A DNA stretch of 64,000 nt from Flavobacterium sp. Its GTDB lineage: Bacteria > Bacteroidota > Bacteroidia > Flavobacteriales > Flavobacteriaceae. Location of the stretch: positions 1 through 64,000 of the forward strand of contig NZ_JAPZSP010000009.1 in NCBI RefSeq assembly GCF_027531705.1, written 5' to 3'. The notes under the pieces are model-generated. The model was not told the origin of the DNA, ran no database searches, and worked only from the letters and a program-made list of their open reading frames with translations. Below are positions 35,359-44,001 of the stretch, piece by piece. Positions within the stretch are counted from its first letter, which is position 1. The number at the start of each line of letters is the position of its first letter. The translations under genes were made by a program, and so were the position numbers.

Positions 35359-35994
35359 TTATCTTACTCTTGCATTATTATTGGCTACAATTCCCGAAGT
35401 TTCATAACCTCCAAACATTCTCATGTAACCCTTTACAGATGAACCGTATTTGTCTTTGCATTTTTTCTTACCGTTAGTATGTAAAAACCTTTTTACTGAA
35501 CCTGCACCACCAAGATGAGCTGCAGCCAAAATTCCAGATTCAGTCACTTTTACACCACCTACAATTTTTCCTGAATACTTATTTATTTCTTTTTTTAATT
35601 CCCATTTGTTTTTAGAAACCAAAGCAATAAATGCTTTTTCTTGCATTTTAGGATTGTTTAAAAAAGCTAGACTATCAGTAATACCAACAGATTTTAGGGT
35701 TTCTTTACCAAATTGGTATTTTCCCATATAACCTAAGGTATTTATCTTTTTGTATTTACCTTGAGATTCTTTGAAAGCGATTGCTTCTTTGAAACCAATA
35801 AAAAATTTTCCTGTAAAAGGAACATTTAAACTTTTATATTCTATTGGATTTTCTGAAGGAAATAAGAAATGTAATTCATCATCATCGTTTACTTTAAACC
35901 AATCATAATCTTTGGCTTCTAAAGGTTTAAAACTAAAACTTAAAAAAGTAACTATTGCTAGTAACGACGAGTAAAATATCCATTTCTTTATCAT
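35359..35994 (-). CDS. Lysozyme-like secreted protein
   Basis: A 211-aa protein, probably a peptidoglycan lytic enzyme or inactive relative. It has a signal anchor (KWIFYSSLLAIVTFLSFSF), then a domain with FKEAIAFKESQGKY, GYMGKYQFGKETLKSVG and SGILAAAHLGGAGSVKRFL. The order (Glu in KESQG, GKYQFG, AAHLGG) is that of the lysozyme/transglycosylase superfamily, with the Glu as the likely catalytic residue. The ATG at 35994 places the signal segment at the N-terminus; a longer start at 36021 exists. Confidence 0.68.
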   Translation of the reverse strand: MIKKWIFYSSLLAIVTFLSFSFKPLEAKDYDWFKVNDDDELHFLFPSENPIEYKSLNVPFTGKFFIGFKEAIAFKESQGKYKKINTLGYMGKYQFGKETLKSVGITDSLAFLNNPKMQEKAFIALVSKNKWELKKEINKYSGKIVGGVKVTESGILAAAHLGGAGSVKRFLHTNGKKKCKDKYGSSVKGYMRMFGGYETSGIVANNNARVR

Positions 35995-36041
35995 AAAGTA
36001 GATTTCTTCGAAGACTGTCACTCTAGGAAATTTCTGCTCAG

Positions 36042-36049
36042 CAAAGATA
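36042..36049 (-). promoter_or_regulatory. -7 promoter element for the lysozyme-like gene
   Basis: TATCTTTG on the minus strand matches TAnnTTTG, about 48 nt before the chosen start codon. Confidence 0.4.
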
Positions 36050-36092
36050 CTTTAACAATTTAATAAACTGACTAACAATACGTTAATATTGT

Positions 36093-37004
36093 CTAAAAAT
36101 AGATGAAATGCCATTTAACATCGTCGAACTGCTTAAACTCGATTGTTGGACTAGGAATTTTCACAGTGTTAAAAATGGAAAAAATGGTTTTTAGCACATG
36201 CGATTTTGTTTCGATTTTGGTCAAATCAACATCAAAACTTAGGTAATATTGTCTTGCTCTTTTTGATTCTGGAAGGAAAATAGTATTGGTAAAACTATCG
36301 CTTCCGGTAATCATTCCTTCAGCTCCATAACCGACTGCCAAATTTAGCCATTTAGGAATTTTTGAACCTTTGAAAAAGGAATGCATATTAGCAGAAAGCC
36401 AATACGTTTGTCCGTTATAATCTTTGAAAACTTGCTCTGTGACCGAACTTCCTAATACATTTGGTCGTGCCGAAGCATAAGGTGTTGTGTGAAAAGAAAA
36501 TTTTGGGACAATTCGTTGCTCTTTCCACAATAACTCTTGCGAAACAAATAAAGTAGTTCCTGAAGCATTTGCTAACAAATCGCCAACAGATGCGCCCCAT
36601 TTACTTGAATACCCATCTAAAATTTCAATAGCAGAAAGCATTACAAATCCTGAAGTTGCGCCAAAAAGTAATTGATTTTTTTTGCTAACACCGCTCCAAG
36701 CCAAGGCATCACTACTAGCTTTACTTAGTTGATAAGCCGAGAAAACATGACCCGCTTTATCCATTTGGAGCCATTCGGCATTGTCATTTATGGTGTGAAA
36801 ATCTGATTTTGGAAAATCTTTGTACCAAAGTTCGTTGAGTCCTACAAATGTTGCGGTTGCAATTGCTGCTTGCGAAATAATTACGCCATTTCTCCTCTGA
36901 ATATTTAAAGAATCAGCTGGTTTTAGGAAATTGTCAATAGTTGTTTGTGCCAAAATAGATTGACACAAAAAAAATAGTATGTTCGATAAAAAGCTGAACT
37001 TCAT
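36093..37004 (-). CDS. DUF2279 (YfiM-like) protein
   Basis: A 303-aa protein with a signal peptide ending ILAQ and the DUF2279 pattern: ISQAAIATATFVGLNELWY, then MDKAGHVFSAYQLSKASSDALAW and LDGYSSKWGASVGDLLANASG. The His and Asp/Glu residues in these helices are typical of the family. The function is unknown, with a likely membrane or periplasmic location. The ATG at 37004 was preferred to a TTG two codons upstream. It is followed by a promoter-like region and the lysozyme-like gene. Confidence 0.8.
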   Translation of the reverse strand: MKFSFLSNILFFLCQSILAQTTIDNFLKPADSLNIQRRNGVIISQAAIATATFVGLNELWYKDFPKSDFHTINDNAEWLQMDKAGHVFSAYQLSKASSDALAWSGVSKKNQLLFGATSGFVMLSAIEILDGYSSKWGASVGDLLANASGTTLFVSQELLWKEQRIVPKFSFHTTPYASARPNVLGSSVTEQVFKDYNGQTYWLSANMHSFFKGSKIPKWLNLAVGYGAEGMITGSDSFTNTIFLPESKRARQYYLSFDVDLTKIETKSHVLKTIFSIFNTVKIPSPTIEFKQFDDVKWHFIYF

Positions 37005-37025
37005 AAACAAATAATTTAATATGTG

Positions 37026-37493
37026 CTATTCAGAAACTTCAAGTTGTCCAACTTTCTCCCAATTTTTATCAACATCTAATGTAGCATAAATGTAAACATT
37101 ACTATTCTCACTTTTTTTATATGCCAAATCCTTTGCCAAAACAGCTTTTAAGTCATTTGGTGACAAACGATATATAGCACCAGTAGAAACATCTACAATA
37201 TATCCAACAATTCCGCCAATCAGAATATTTCCCCATATCCAACCATTCATTTTTTTCTTTAAATCAACTTCATATTCCTTATACCCATCTAACTGTATCT
37301 TTACCTTATAATTACCATTTCTTTTTAATTTAGTTTCAAAAGGTGTTTTTCCAATCTCAACATTATCAACAAAAATTTTAGCATTTGTTGGTGTGCTATC
37401 AAATTTAATTTTTTGTTTAGATCCAGATACTATTGTAGCACAGCTAGCTGTCAAAAAAAATACAAGTAAACTGATTATGATTTTTGTCTTCAT
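37026..37493 (-). CDS. PEGA-domain lipoprotein
   Basis: A 155-aa lipoprotein (lipobox TASC near residue 18) with a PEGA domain (about 30-70: FDSTPTNAKIFVDNVEIGKTP, then GYKEYEVDLKK) and a hydrophobic glycine-rich hairpin (WIWGNILIGGIVGYIVDVSTG). PEGA domains are found in surface and cell-wall associated proteins. Its partners are unknown. It lies in a minus-strand run downstream of mltG, with a 29-nt gap. Confidence 0.82.
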   Translation of the reverse strand: MKTKIIISLLVFFLTASCATIVSGSKQKIKFDSTPTNAKIFVDNVEIGKTPFETKLKRNGNYKVKIQLDGYKEYEVDLKKKMNGWIWGNILIGGIVGYIVDVSTGAIYRLSPNDLKAVLAKDLAYKKSENSNVYIYATLDVDKNWEKVGQLEVSE

Positions 37494-37522
37494 TTATATA
37501 ATTATTACGTTTCTATTAATTT

Positions 37523-38566
37523 CTATCTTTTTATACCTTGATTATTAACCCATTCCACGTATTTTTGACGGTTAACTTCGTGTTGCAATGGTGTTACGGC
37601 AAATTCGTGGTAACCAAAGTTAGTCACGCTTGCGCAAAAATAGATGTACTCGTGTTTTTCAGGATTTAGTACAGCATCTAAAGCTGTAATATCAGGCATA
37701 GCAATTGGTCCAGGTGGTAAACCTTGATACATATAGGTGTTGTAAGGCGAATTGGTTTCTAAATCTTTGTACAAAACGCGTTTGATGACTTGATTGAAAT
37801 CGCCAGAATTTTTCTTAACAGCATAAATAACCGTTGGATCGGCTTCCAGTTTCATTCCTTGATTGAGACGGTTTAGGTAAACGCCTGCTACTCTTGGACG
37901 TTCATCTCTTTTTACCGTTTCTTTATGTACAATTGAAGCTAAAATGGATACTTGAATTGGTGTTAAATTTTGAGCTTTGGCTTTTGCTAACCTTTCTTCT
38001 GTCCAGAATTTACGGTATTCCTTCGCCATTTTATCTCTAAATTTTTCGGCAGTTGTATTCCAGAAATATTCGTATGAATTTGGAATGCAAACAGCTAAAA
38101 CATTTTCTTCGGTAAAACCATTATCTTCTAAAAATTGTTTGTCTTTGAAAGCATTTAGAATACTCAAACTATCACATTCGAGTTGTGAAGCAATTCTTCC
38201 TGCGAAATCTTCCAACCTTTCTTGGTTATTGAAAGCCAAATTTACTGGAACATTTTGACGAAGTGAGTTAATAATAGCGTTGCTTCCCATTCCTTTTTTG
38301 AGTAAAAAGCGACCTGGTTTTACATTTCTTGGATATGATTTTTTGTTTGCAGTTGTTTCAAATTTGTCCATATCTTCAATATAAGGACTTATAATTTTCT
38401 TTACATCTTCAAATTCGGAATCGGTTGGAATTTCAACATAAACTTGATTTTCAGTGAATTTGGTATTGGCACCAAAAATATCTCTGTATAATTTATAACC
38501 ATAAACTCCAGCAATTGTGATGATTACAACTGCAATAATGCTAACTACTTTTTTGATATTCTTCAA
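37523..38566 (-). CDS. mltG: Endolytic murein transglycosylase MltG
   Basis: A 347-aa YceG/MltG enzyme that cuts nascent glycan strands and limits their length. One N-terminal transmembrane helix (VVSIIAVVIITIAGVYGYKLY) is followed by a LysM-like region and the catalytic domain. The catalytic Glu lies in LASIVHKETVKRDERPRVAGVYLNRL, and the signature YNTYMYQGLPPGPIAMPDITALDAVLNP is intact. Its start overlaps the stop of the GNAT gene by 4 nt, indicating translational coupling. Confidence 0.95.
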   Translation of the reverse strand: MKNIKKVVSIIAVVIITIAGVYGYKLYRDIFGANTKFTENQVYVEIPTDSEFEDVKKIISPYIEDMDKFETTANKKSYPRNVKPGRFLLKKGMGSNAIINSLRQNVPVNLAFNNQERLEDFAGRIASQLECDSLSILNAFKDKQFLEDNGFTEENVLAVCIPNSYEYFWNTTAEKFRDKMAKEYRKFWTEERLAKAKAQNLTPIQVSILASIVHKETVKRDERPRVAGVYLNRLNQGMKLEADPTVIYAVKKNSGDFNQVIKRVLYKDLETNSPYNTYMYQGLPPGPIAMPDITALDAVLNPEKHEYIYFCASVTNFGYHEFAVTPLQHEVNRQKYVEWVNNQGIKR

Positions 38567-39093
38567 AACTTTTTATTTATTAATTGATATAAACTTTCAT
38601 CTTGGTACTTACCGTCGATCAAATTCCATTCTTTTTTGTCGCCGATTTTTTGGAATCCAAATTTAGTAAAAAGGTTTACACTTGGTTCATTTTGTGGATT
38701 AATATTAGCAAATAATTGATGTAGGTTCAATTTTGAAAAGGCAAAATCAATCAACAAACCTAATGATTCTGTACCAATTCCCGAATTTCTATCTTGATTT
38801 TCTTTAATAACAATTCCAATTCCTGCACGATTATTACTTGGATCAAAGTCGAATAAATCGATTAACCCAATAGCAGAAAAGTCATTGTTTTTACAAATAG
38901 CCAATCGTAATTGTTTGGCTTCATATATATCTTGATGCGCATTTTCTAAATATTGACGAATAAGAAATTTGCTGTAAGGTGTTTGGGTGTTGCTCACGTG
39001 CCAAATCGATTCATCGTTTTCTATTGCATATACAAACTCCAAATCGTCTGGTTCGAGTGCTCGTAAATAGATATTGTTTCCTTTTAAAGTCAT
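38563..39093 (-). CDS. GNAT-family acetyltransferase (RimJ/RimL-like)
   Basis: A 176-aa GNAT enzyme resembling RimJ/RimL-type acetyltransferases. It starts with LKGNNIYLRALEPDDLEFVYAIEND. The acetyl-CoA loop RNSGIGTESLGLLIDFAF precedes LHQLFANINPQNEPSVNLFTKFGFQKIG. The substrate is unknown. It lies between dapF and mltG on one strand, the gene order of an operon often seen in Flavobacteria. Confidence 0.88.
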   Translation of the reverse strand: MTLKGNNIYLRALEPDDLEFVYAIENDESIWHVSNTQTPYSKFLIRQYLENAHQDIYEAKQLRLAICKNNDFSAIGLIDLFDFDPSNNRAGIGIVIKENQDRNSGIGTESLGLLIDFAFSKLNLHQLFANINPQNEPSVNLFTKFGFQKIGDKKEWNLIDGKYQDESLYQLINKKF

Positions 39094-39099
39094 TTCTAA

Positions 39100-39139
39100 G
39101 TTTAAGAGTTTAAATGTTTATGAGTTTAAAAGTTTACTT
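39100..39139. repeat. 8-nt tandem repeat overlapping the end of dapF
   Basis: Five octads starting with gttta (gtttaaga, gtttaaat, gtttatga, gtttaaaa, gtttactt) run from the GNAT/dapF gap into the last codons of dapF. Confidence 0.65.
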
Positions 39140-39914
39140 CTATTTTCCCTTCAAAAACAAATGCTGCTTTTCCTTCTAAAAAGACGTTTTGATAACCTTT
39201 TACTGTTTTTTCAAATGAAACTTTCAATTTTCCGCCTTGAACATCTAGATCAATTTGTGATGATTTAGTTTTTTCTATTGCGTTCATGGCTATTGCTACT
39301 GCAGTTGCACCTGTTCCGCAAGATAATGTTTCGTCTTCAACACCGCGTTCGTAAGTTCGCAATCTAAAATGATTATCAGCTAATTGTGAAACGAAATTTA
39401 CATTACTACCTACTTTTCCATATAAATCGGAATAGCGAATTTCGGCTCCATTTGCTTTTACATCATAATTTTCAATATCATTAACCAAAGTTACATGATG
39501 TGGTGAACCCGTATTTAGGAAAATATATTCGTCTTCAATTTTTATAGTATCAACATCTTTCATTTGAAGAGAGACTATCCCGTTTTCAAAAATCGTTGCT
39601 TGGTGCAAACCATCAGTTGCTATGAAAGTAGTCTTATCTTGAATTACATTCAAACTTTTGGCAAAAGCTACAATACATCTTCCACCGTTGCCACACATGG
39701 AACTCTCATTTCCGTCAGAATTGTAATAAACCATTCTAAAATCTGTCGAATTGTCATTTTCTAGCAATAGTAATCCGTCAGCTCCAATACCAAAACGGCG
39801 GTCACAAAGTGTTTCAATCAGATTGGTATCATTTTTGGGAAAATAATTTTGACGATTATCAATCATGATAAAATCATTTCCTGTTCCTTGGTATTTGTAA
39901 AATTGAATGTTCAT
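39126..39914 (-). CDS. dapF: Diaminopimelate epimerase
   Basis: DapF, 262 aa, interconverts LL- and meso-diaminopimelate for lysine and peptidoglycan synthesis. The two catalytic cysteines are in SSMCGNGGRC and SCGTGATA, and the N-terminus reads YQGTGNDFIMIDN. The ATG at 39914 was chosen because it lies just before the conserved start; an upstream in-frame start overlaps the promoter. The wall-related neighbour mltG is downstream. Confidence 0.96.
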   Translation of the reverse strand: MNIQFYKYQGTGNDFIMIDNRQNYFPKNDTNLIETLCDRRFGIGADGLLLLENDNSTDFRMVYYNSDGNESSMCGNGGRCIVAFAKSLNVIQDKTTFIATDGLHQATIFENGIVSLQMKDVDTIKIEDEYIFLNTGSPHHVTLVNDIENYDVKANGAEIRYSDLYGKVGSNVNFVSQLADNHFRLRTYERGVEDETLSCGTGATAVAIAMNAIEKTKSSQIDLDVQGGKLKVSFEKTVKGYQNVFLEGKAAFVFEGKIEVNF

Positions 39915-39934
39915 TTTTATTTTTGTCTTGGAAC

Positions 39935-39942
39935 AAAAGTAC
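39935..39942 (-). promoter_or_regulatory. -7 promoter element for dapF
   Basis: TACTTTTG on the minus strand matches TAnnTTTG, 20 nt before the ATG. Confidence 0.45.
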
Positions 39943-40046
39943 AAACTATTAATGAAAAGTTAATCATTGTTAAACACACGTTAAACTAGTTTTTTGTTAA
40001 AATTTTAGATTTAATTTTACGTTAGTATTTCAAAACACATAATAAT

Positions 40047-41435
40047 ATGAAAAAATTTGGAAGTTTATTTTTAGTTTCTCTATTAAGTGGCGCCACAACT
40101 TTAGGTGCTTACAAATTATTTTTTGAAAACAATAATCCATCAGATTCAATCGTCTCGATGGCGCCAAGTAATTTTACTAGGAATGTTGGTTCTGCTGATG
40201 GAAATTTAGATTTTACGCAAGCTGCCGACAAGACGGTTCATTCGGTTGTTCACGTAAAAAATGTCTCATTTAGAACAGTTTCCAATCCGATTATGGAATT
40301 TTTCTACGGTTTTAGAGGCGGACAACAACAAGAACAAGTTGGTACAGGTTCGGGTGTTATTATTTCTGAAGATGGTTATATTGTAACCAATAATCACGTG
40401 ATTAAAGATGCATCAGAAATTGAAATAACTCTGAACAATAAAAAATCATACAAAGCAAAATTGATTGGAACCGACTCCAAAATGGATATTGCATTACTAA
40501 AAATTGATGCTGATGAAAAATTACCTTACACTGTTTTTGCCGATTCTGATACTGTAAAAGTGGGTGAATGGGTTTTGGCAGTCGGTAATCCGTACAACTT
40601 AAACTCAACAGTTACAGCAGGAATTGTTTCTGCAAAAGCTAGAAATTTAGATACAAGAGGAATTCAATCTTTTATTCAAACAGATGCTGCTGTAAATCCG
40701 GGAAATAGCGGTGGCGCATTGGTGAATACTCGTGGCGAATTGATTGGAATTAACACGATGATTTCATCGCAAACGGGTTCTTATGTGGGTTATTCATTCG
40801 CAGTTCCGTCTAATATTACTAAAAAAATCATTGAAGATTTGATGGAATATGGAAATGTACAACGAGGAATTTTAGGCGTTGAAGGTGCTGAATTGAATGG
40901 TGCAGCTTCAAAAGAATTAGGAATAAAACAAACGCAAGGTTTTTACGTAAGTAAAGTAAATAAAAATTCTGGTGCCGAAAAATCGGGAATAAAAAGTGGT
41001 GATGTGATTATAAAATTAGACAATCAAAGTATTGGAACTTATGCTGAATTATCAGGATATATAAACACAAAACGACCAAATGATAAAATTCAAGTAACCA
41101 TTATTCGTGATGGAAATACCAAAGTTATTCCTGTGACTTTGACCAAAAATGAATTTATTTCAACTGAATTTAAAGGTTTAGAATTAGAAAATATCGATGC
41201 TTCGGATAAGAAAAAATTCAAAATAGATTATGGTGTTCGTATCAAAGATTTGTCTAACGAAAGATTGGAGCAATATGCAGATGAATTAAAAGGTGGCGTA
41301 ATTTTGAAAATTGGAAATGTAAAAATTAATGACATCGAAACACTTTCAAAAATTATTTCAGAAGTTGATGAAAACCAAAGTGTTCAAATGGAATTGCTTA
41401 CTGCAAATGGACAAATTATTCGATTGATTTTATAA
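40047..41435 (+). CDS. HtrA/DegP-like periplasmic serine protease
   Basis: A 462-aa Do-type protease/chaperone. An N-terminal membrane segment precedes the trypsin-like domain with the catalytic triad His117 (TNNHVIKD), Asp147 (SKMDIALL) and Ser221 (NPGNSGGAL). Two PDZ domains follow (about 275-360 and 390-460). The Q-rich loop GGQQQEQVGTGSG is typical. It degrades or refolds damaged envelope proteins. It is transcribed alone, with a terminator after it. Confidence 0.95.
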   Translation: MKKFGSLFLVSLLSGATTLGAYKLFFENNNPSDSIVSMAPSNFTRNVGSADGNLDFTQAADKTVHSVVHVKNVSFRTVSNPIMEFFYGFRGGQQQEQVGTGSGVIISEDGYIVTNNHVIKDASEIEITLNNKKSYKAKLIGTDSKMDIALLKIDADEKLPYTVFADSDTVKVGEWVLAVGNPYNLNSTVTAGIVSAKARNLDTRGIQSFIQTDAAVNPGNSGGALVNTRGELIGINTMISSQTGSYVGYSFAVPSNITKKIIEDLMEYGNVQRGILGVEGAELNGAASKELGIKQTQGFYVSKVNKNSGAEKSGIKSGDVIIKLDNQSIGTYAELSGYINTKRPNDKIQVTIIRDGNTKVIPVTLTKNEFISTEFKGLELENIDASDKKKFKIDYGVRIKDLSNERLEQYADELKGGVILKIGNVKINDIETLSKIISEVDENQSVQMELLTANGQIIRLIL

Positions 41436-41462
41436 TCTTAAATTAATTTAATATAAAATAGG

Positions 41463-41499
41463 AAGTGTGTTAATCGTTTTACATTAACACACTTTTTTT
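41463..41499. terminator. Terminator between HtrA and the B12 permease
   Basis: Stem aagtgtgttaat / attaacacactt with an 8-nt loop and a T-run. Confidence 0.85.
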
Positions 41500-42514
41500 A
41501 TAGTAAGTTTTTTTTTCTAATCAATAGCCAAATCACAATAGGTGCACCAATTATCGAGGTTATGGCATTGATTGGTAATGTAAAATCCAATCCTGGTAAT
41601 TGCGAAATCATATCACAAAAAAGCATCAAAATGCCACCTATCAAAATTGTACTCCAAAACAATATTTTATGATTACTCGTTTGAAAAAGTAATTTTGCTA
41701 AATGTGGAACGGCTAATCCAACAAAAGCAATTGGACCAGCAAAAGCCGTAATGCTTCCTGCTAAAATGCTCGTAGCAATTATAATTACATATCTTGATTT
41801 TTTTACATTCAAGCCCATACTTTTGGCGTAATTTTCACCAAGTAACAAGGCATCAAGCGATTTTATTGAAAGTAAACTCAATAGTAAACCAAGTAATACG
41901 GCAATAGATAAAACCAAAATATTTTGCCAAGATATATTGCCCAAATTTCCCATGCTCCAGAACGTAAATTTCTGCAATTGTTCTGCCGAACTAAAATAGG
42001 TCAAGACCGAAACAATCGCACTAGTAAAACTACTGAACATCAAACCTACAATTAGTATAGTTGCGGTATCTCTTAATCTTTGCGAAATGATTAGAACTAG
42101 TAACATTACCAAAAAACTGCCTAAACAGGAAGCTAAAATGATGGTAAATTCAATATTAGTAGTACCAAATCCTAAAAAACTAGATGTCAAAATTACAAGT
42201 GCAACTCCTAAACTTGAACCAGAACTTAATCCTAAAACATAAGGACCAGCAAGCGGATTTCTGAATAATGTTTGCATTAATAAACCAGAAATTGATAATC
42301 CAATTCCAACTAAAATGGCTGTTATGGCTTTAGGTAATCTAAAGTTAAAAATGATGTATTCCCAAGTGTCTTTGCTTGCCATTGAACCCAATAAACTCTT
42401 AAAAACTTCTTTTAAAGGAATGGCAACTTGCCCGAAAGAAATGTTCAATAAAAATGCCAATAGCAATAGCAATGACAATATTGAAAAAAGAAAAGTATTT
42501 CGGGTTTTGTACAT
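41498..42514 (-). CDS. FecCD/BtuC-type ABC transporter permease
   Basis: A 338-aa inner-membrane permease with about ten helices. Family signatures are FRLPKAITAILVGIGLSISGLLMQTLFRNPLAGPYVLG and GPIAFVGLAVPHLAKLLFQT, with NAITSIIGAPIVIWLLIR at the end. Such permeases import cobalamin, heme or siderophores. A binding-protein gene lies upstream on the same strand and a cobalamin riboswitch 2.4 kb away, so B12 is the likely substrate. No ATPase is adjacent. Confidence 0.9.
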   Translation of the reverse strand: MYKTRNTFLFSILSLLLLLAFLLNISFGQVAIPLKEVFKSLLGSMASKDTWEYIIFNFRLPKAITAILVGIGLSISGLLMQTLFRNPLAGPYVLGLSSGSSLGVALVILTSSFLGFGTTNIEFTIILASCLGSFLVMLLVLIISQRLRDTATILIVGLMFSSFTSAIVSVLTYFSSAEQLQKFTFWSMGNLGNISWQNILVLSIAVLLGLLLSLLSIKSLDALLLGENYAKSMGLNVKKSRYVIIIATSILAGSITAFAGPIAFVGLAVPHLAKLLFQTSNHKILFWSTILIGGILMLFCDMISQLPGLDFTLPINAITSIIGAPIVIWLLIRKKNLL

Positions 42515-42576
42515 TTTTTGAATTTTAAACCATTAAGGAATTAAGATTCATTAAGGTTTGAATTATTGCAAAGTTG

Positions 42577-42634
42577 AGAAAAATTCGTGAAATGGCAACA
42601 TCTTTTAATTTGTGTAAATTCGTGTAATTCGTGT
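42577..42634. repeat. Repeated aattcgtg words between permease and binding-protein genes
   Basis: aattcgtga at 42582-42590, aatttgtgt at 42607-42615 and two tandem aattcgtgt units at 42617-42634 (9-nt period). They fill the gap between the two transport genes. Confidence 0.5.
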
Positions 42635-42640
42635 GAAAAA

Positions 42641-43774
42641 CTACTTCAACTTCTCGAAAAAGAACGGTTCATAACCAACTAATAATTCTGGATGCAAAAT
42701 TTTGACTAAATCTTTCAATACAATATCTGGTCGATTTGGTGCTAATTCGTAATACAAAACACCGCCAGTTTTCCCTTTTTTAGCTGCAAATGAATACACA
42801 TTTTTATTTTGAAAAGCTTTAAATTGTGCATAATGTGAATTGGCTTCGGTCATTTCTGTTAAAGTTGAAAATTGCCCTGATGTTATCCAAAAGTCTGCGT
42901 CTTTGGCTTTTTCAAAAACAGTTTCAAATGATAATGATAAACTACCTGTTCCTGTTGTTTCTTGCCATAAATAATTAGAATTGGCTTCTTTCAAAATCAA
43001 GCTGCCCCAACTTGTTCCACTTGGTAAATACCATTTTCCTTCAAAAATATCTCCTGCTAAAATAGTTGGTTTAGAAGTTGCTTTTTTAGCAATTTCAATA
43101 GTCTTGAGATATTCGTTTTCAATTTTAGAGAAGATTTCGTTTGCTTGTTCTTGTTTGTCATATAAAGCTCCAAAAAACTTTATCCATTCTGCTTTTCCCA
43201 ATGGTGTTTGTTCGTTCCAATCGCCGTTTAGCAAAACTTTTAAGCCACTTTTCTCTAAATTATCTAAAGTCGGATTATTGTTATCTAATCCATAGCCAAT
43301 AATAACATTAGGTTGTAAATCGATTAAAACTTCAGTATTCAAGGATTGATTATTTCCTAATTCTTTAATTTTTTTTGCATCAATCAAAGCACGAACTTTT
43401 TCTGATGATACGTAAGCAAGATTTGGAAAACCTACCAATGTTTTTTCTTCATTCAACATTTCCAACGAAGGAATATGCGTTGTTGAAGTCACTACAATCG
43501 ATTGAATTGGAACATTTATAACAATGTTGTTTTTTAGAGAATCTGGAATAATGCCGTTTTTCTTTTTTAAGATGTATTGGTAGGTTTTTGAAGCTTTTGG
43601 CCAAGGATTTTTAACAGTTACGATTGAATAGCTTGAGTAATTTTCAATCGAAAATCCGTTAGCATATTTAACTGTATTTATGGTAGTTATTTCAGATTGA
43701 GCTTTGGTTTCTTTTTTACATTGTACAAAAAGAAATAAGAATAAAAGTGGTAAAATAAATCTGAAAGTAGTCAT
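42641..43774 (-). CDS. BtuF-like substrate-binding lipoprotein
   Basis: A 377-aa periplasmic binding protein of the iron/cobalamin type. The lipobox is FVQC, and the two lobes are joined by a long helix (ANEIFSKIENEYLKTIEIAKKA). VPIQSIVVTSTTHIPSLEMLNEEKTLVGFPNLAYV marks the first lobe. It should capture the ligand delivered through the TonB receptor and hand it to the permease. The ATG at 43774 was chosen because the upstream start overlaps the -7 element. Its gene is separated from the permease by a repeat-filled gap. Confidence 0.85.
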   Translation of the reverse strand: MTTFRFILPLLFLFLFVQCKKETKAQSEITTINTVKYANGFSIENYSSYSIVTVKNPWPKASKTYQYILKKKNGIIPDSLKNNIVINVPIQSIVVTSTTHIPSLEMLNEEKTLVGFPNLAYVSSEKVRALIDAKKIKELGNNQSLNTEVLIDLQPNVIIGYGLDNNNPTLDNLEKSGLKVLLNGDWNEQTPLGKAEWIKFFGALYDKQEQANEIFSKIENEYLKTIEIAKKATSKPTILAGDIFEGKWYLPSGTSWGSLILKEANSNYLWQETTGTGSLSLSFETVFEKAKDADFWITSGQFSTLTEMTEANSHYAQFKAFQNKNVYSFAAKKGKTGGVLYYELAPNRPDIVLKDLVKILHPELLVGYEPFFFEKLK

Positions 43775-43789
43775 TGTTCTATTTTTTGA

Positions 43790-43797
43790 CAAAAGTA
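43790..43797 (-). promoter_or_regulatory. -7 promoter element for the binding-protein gene
   Basis: TACTTTTG on the minus strand matches TAnnTTTG, 15 nt before the chosen ATG. No riboswitch sequence is present in this short leader. Confidence 0.45.
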
Positions 43798-43862
43798 AAA
43801 CAATGTTTCAATAAATGGATGCTTGTGTAGCAAATGATACAAAATTCAATTTAATTAGCTAG

Positions 43863-43870
43863 TAGATTTG
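43863..43870 (+). promoter_or_regulatory. -7 promoter element for the 38-aa gene
   Basis: TAGATTTG matches TAnnTTTG, 14 nt upstream of the small gene's ATG, implying a very short leader. Confidence 0.4.
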
Positions 43871-43884
43871 CAGAAAAATAAGTT

Positions 43885-44001
43885 ATGAGAGACAACTCAA
43901 ACACTTTCATGTATATCGTTGGCGGAATCATTTTGCTACATTTTGTAGTTGGATTTATTTGGCTGATTTATAAATTTTCTAAAAAGAAAGAAGATAAATA
44001 A
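43885..44001 (+). CDS. Small single-pass membrane protein (38 aa)
   Basis: An ATG-initiated frame of 38 codons: a polar N-terminus (MRDNSNTF), one hydrophobic helix of about 20 residues (MYIVGGIILLHFVVGFIWLI), then a positively charged tail YKFSKKKEDK. This is a clean type I-like membrane protein layout with the positive-inside rule satisfied for an N-out helix. A matching promoter -7 element precedes it. Its role is unknown. It lies between the B12 binding protein and a broken gene. Confidence 0.55.
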   Translation: MRDNSNTFMYIVGGIILLHFVVGFIWLIYKFSKKKEDK

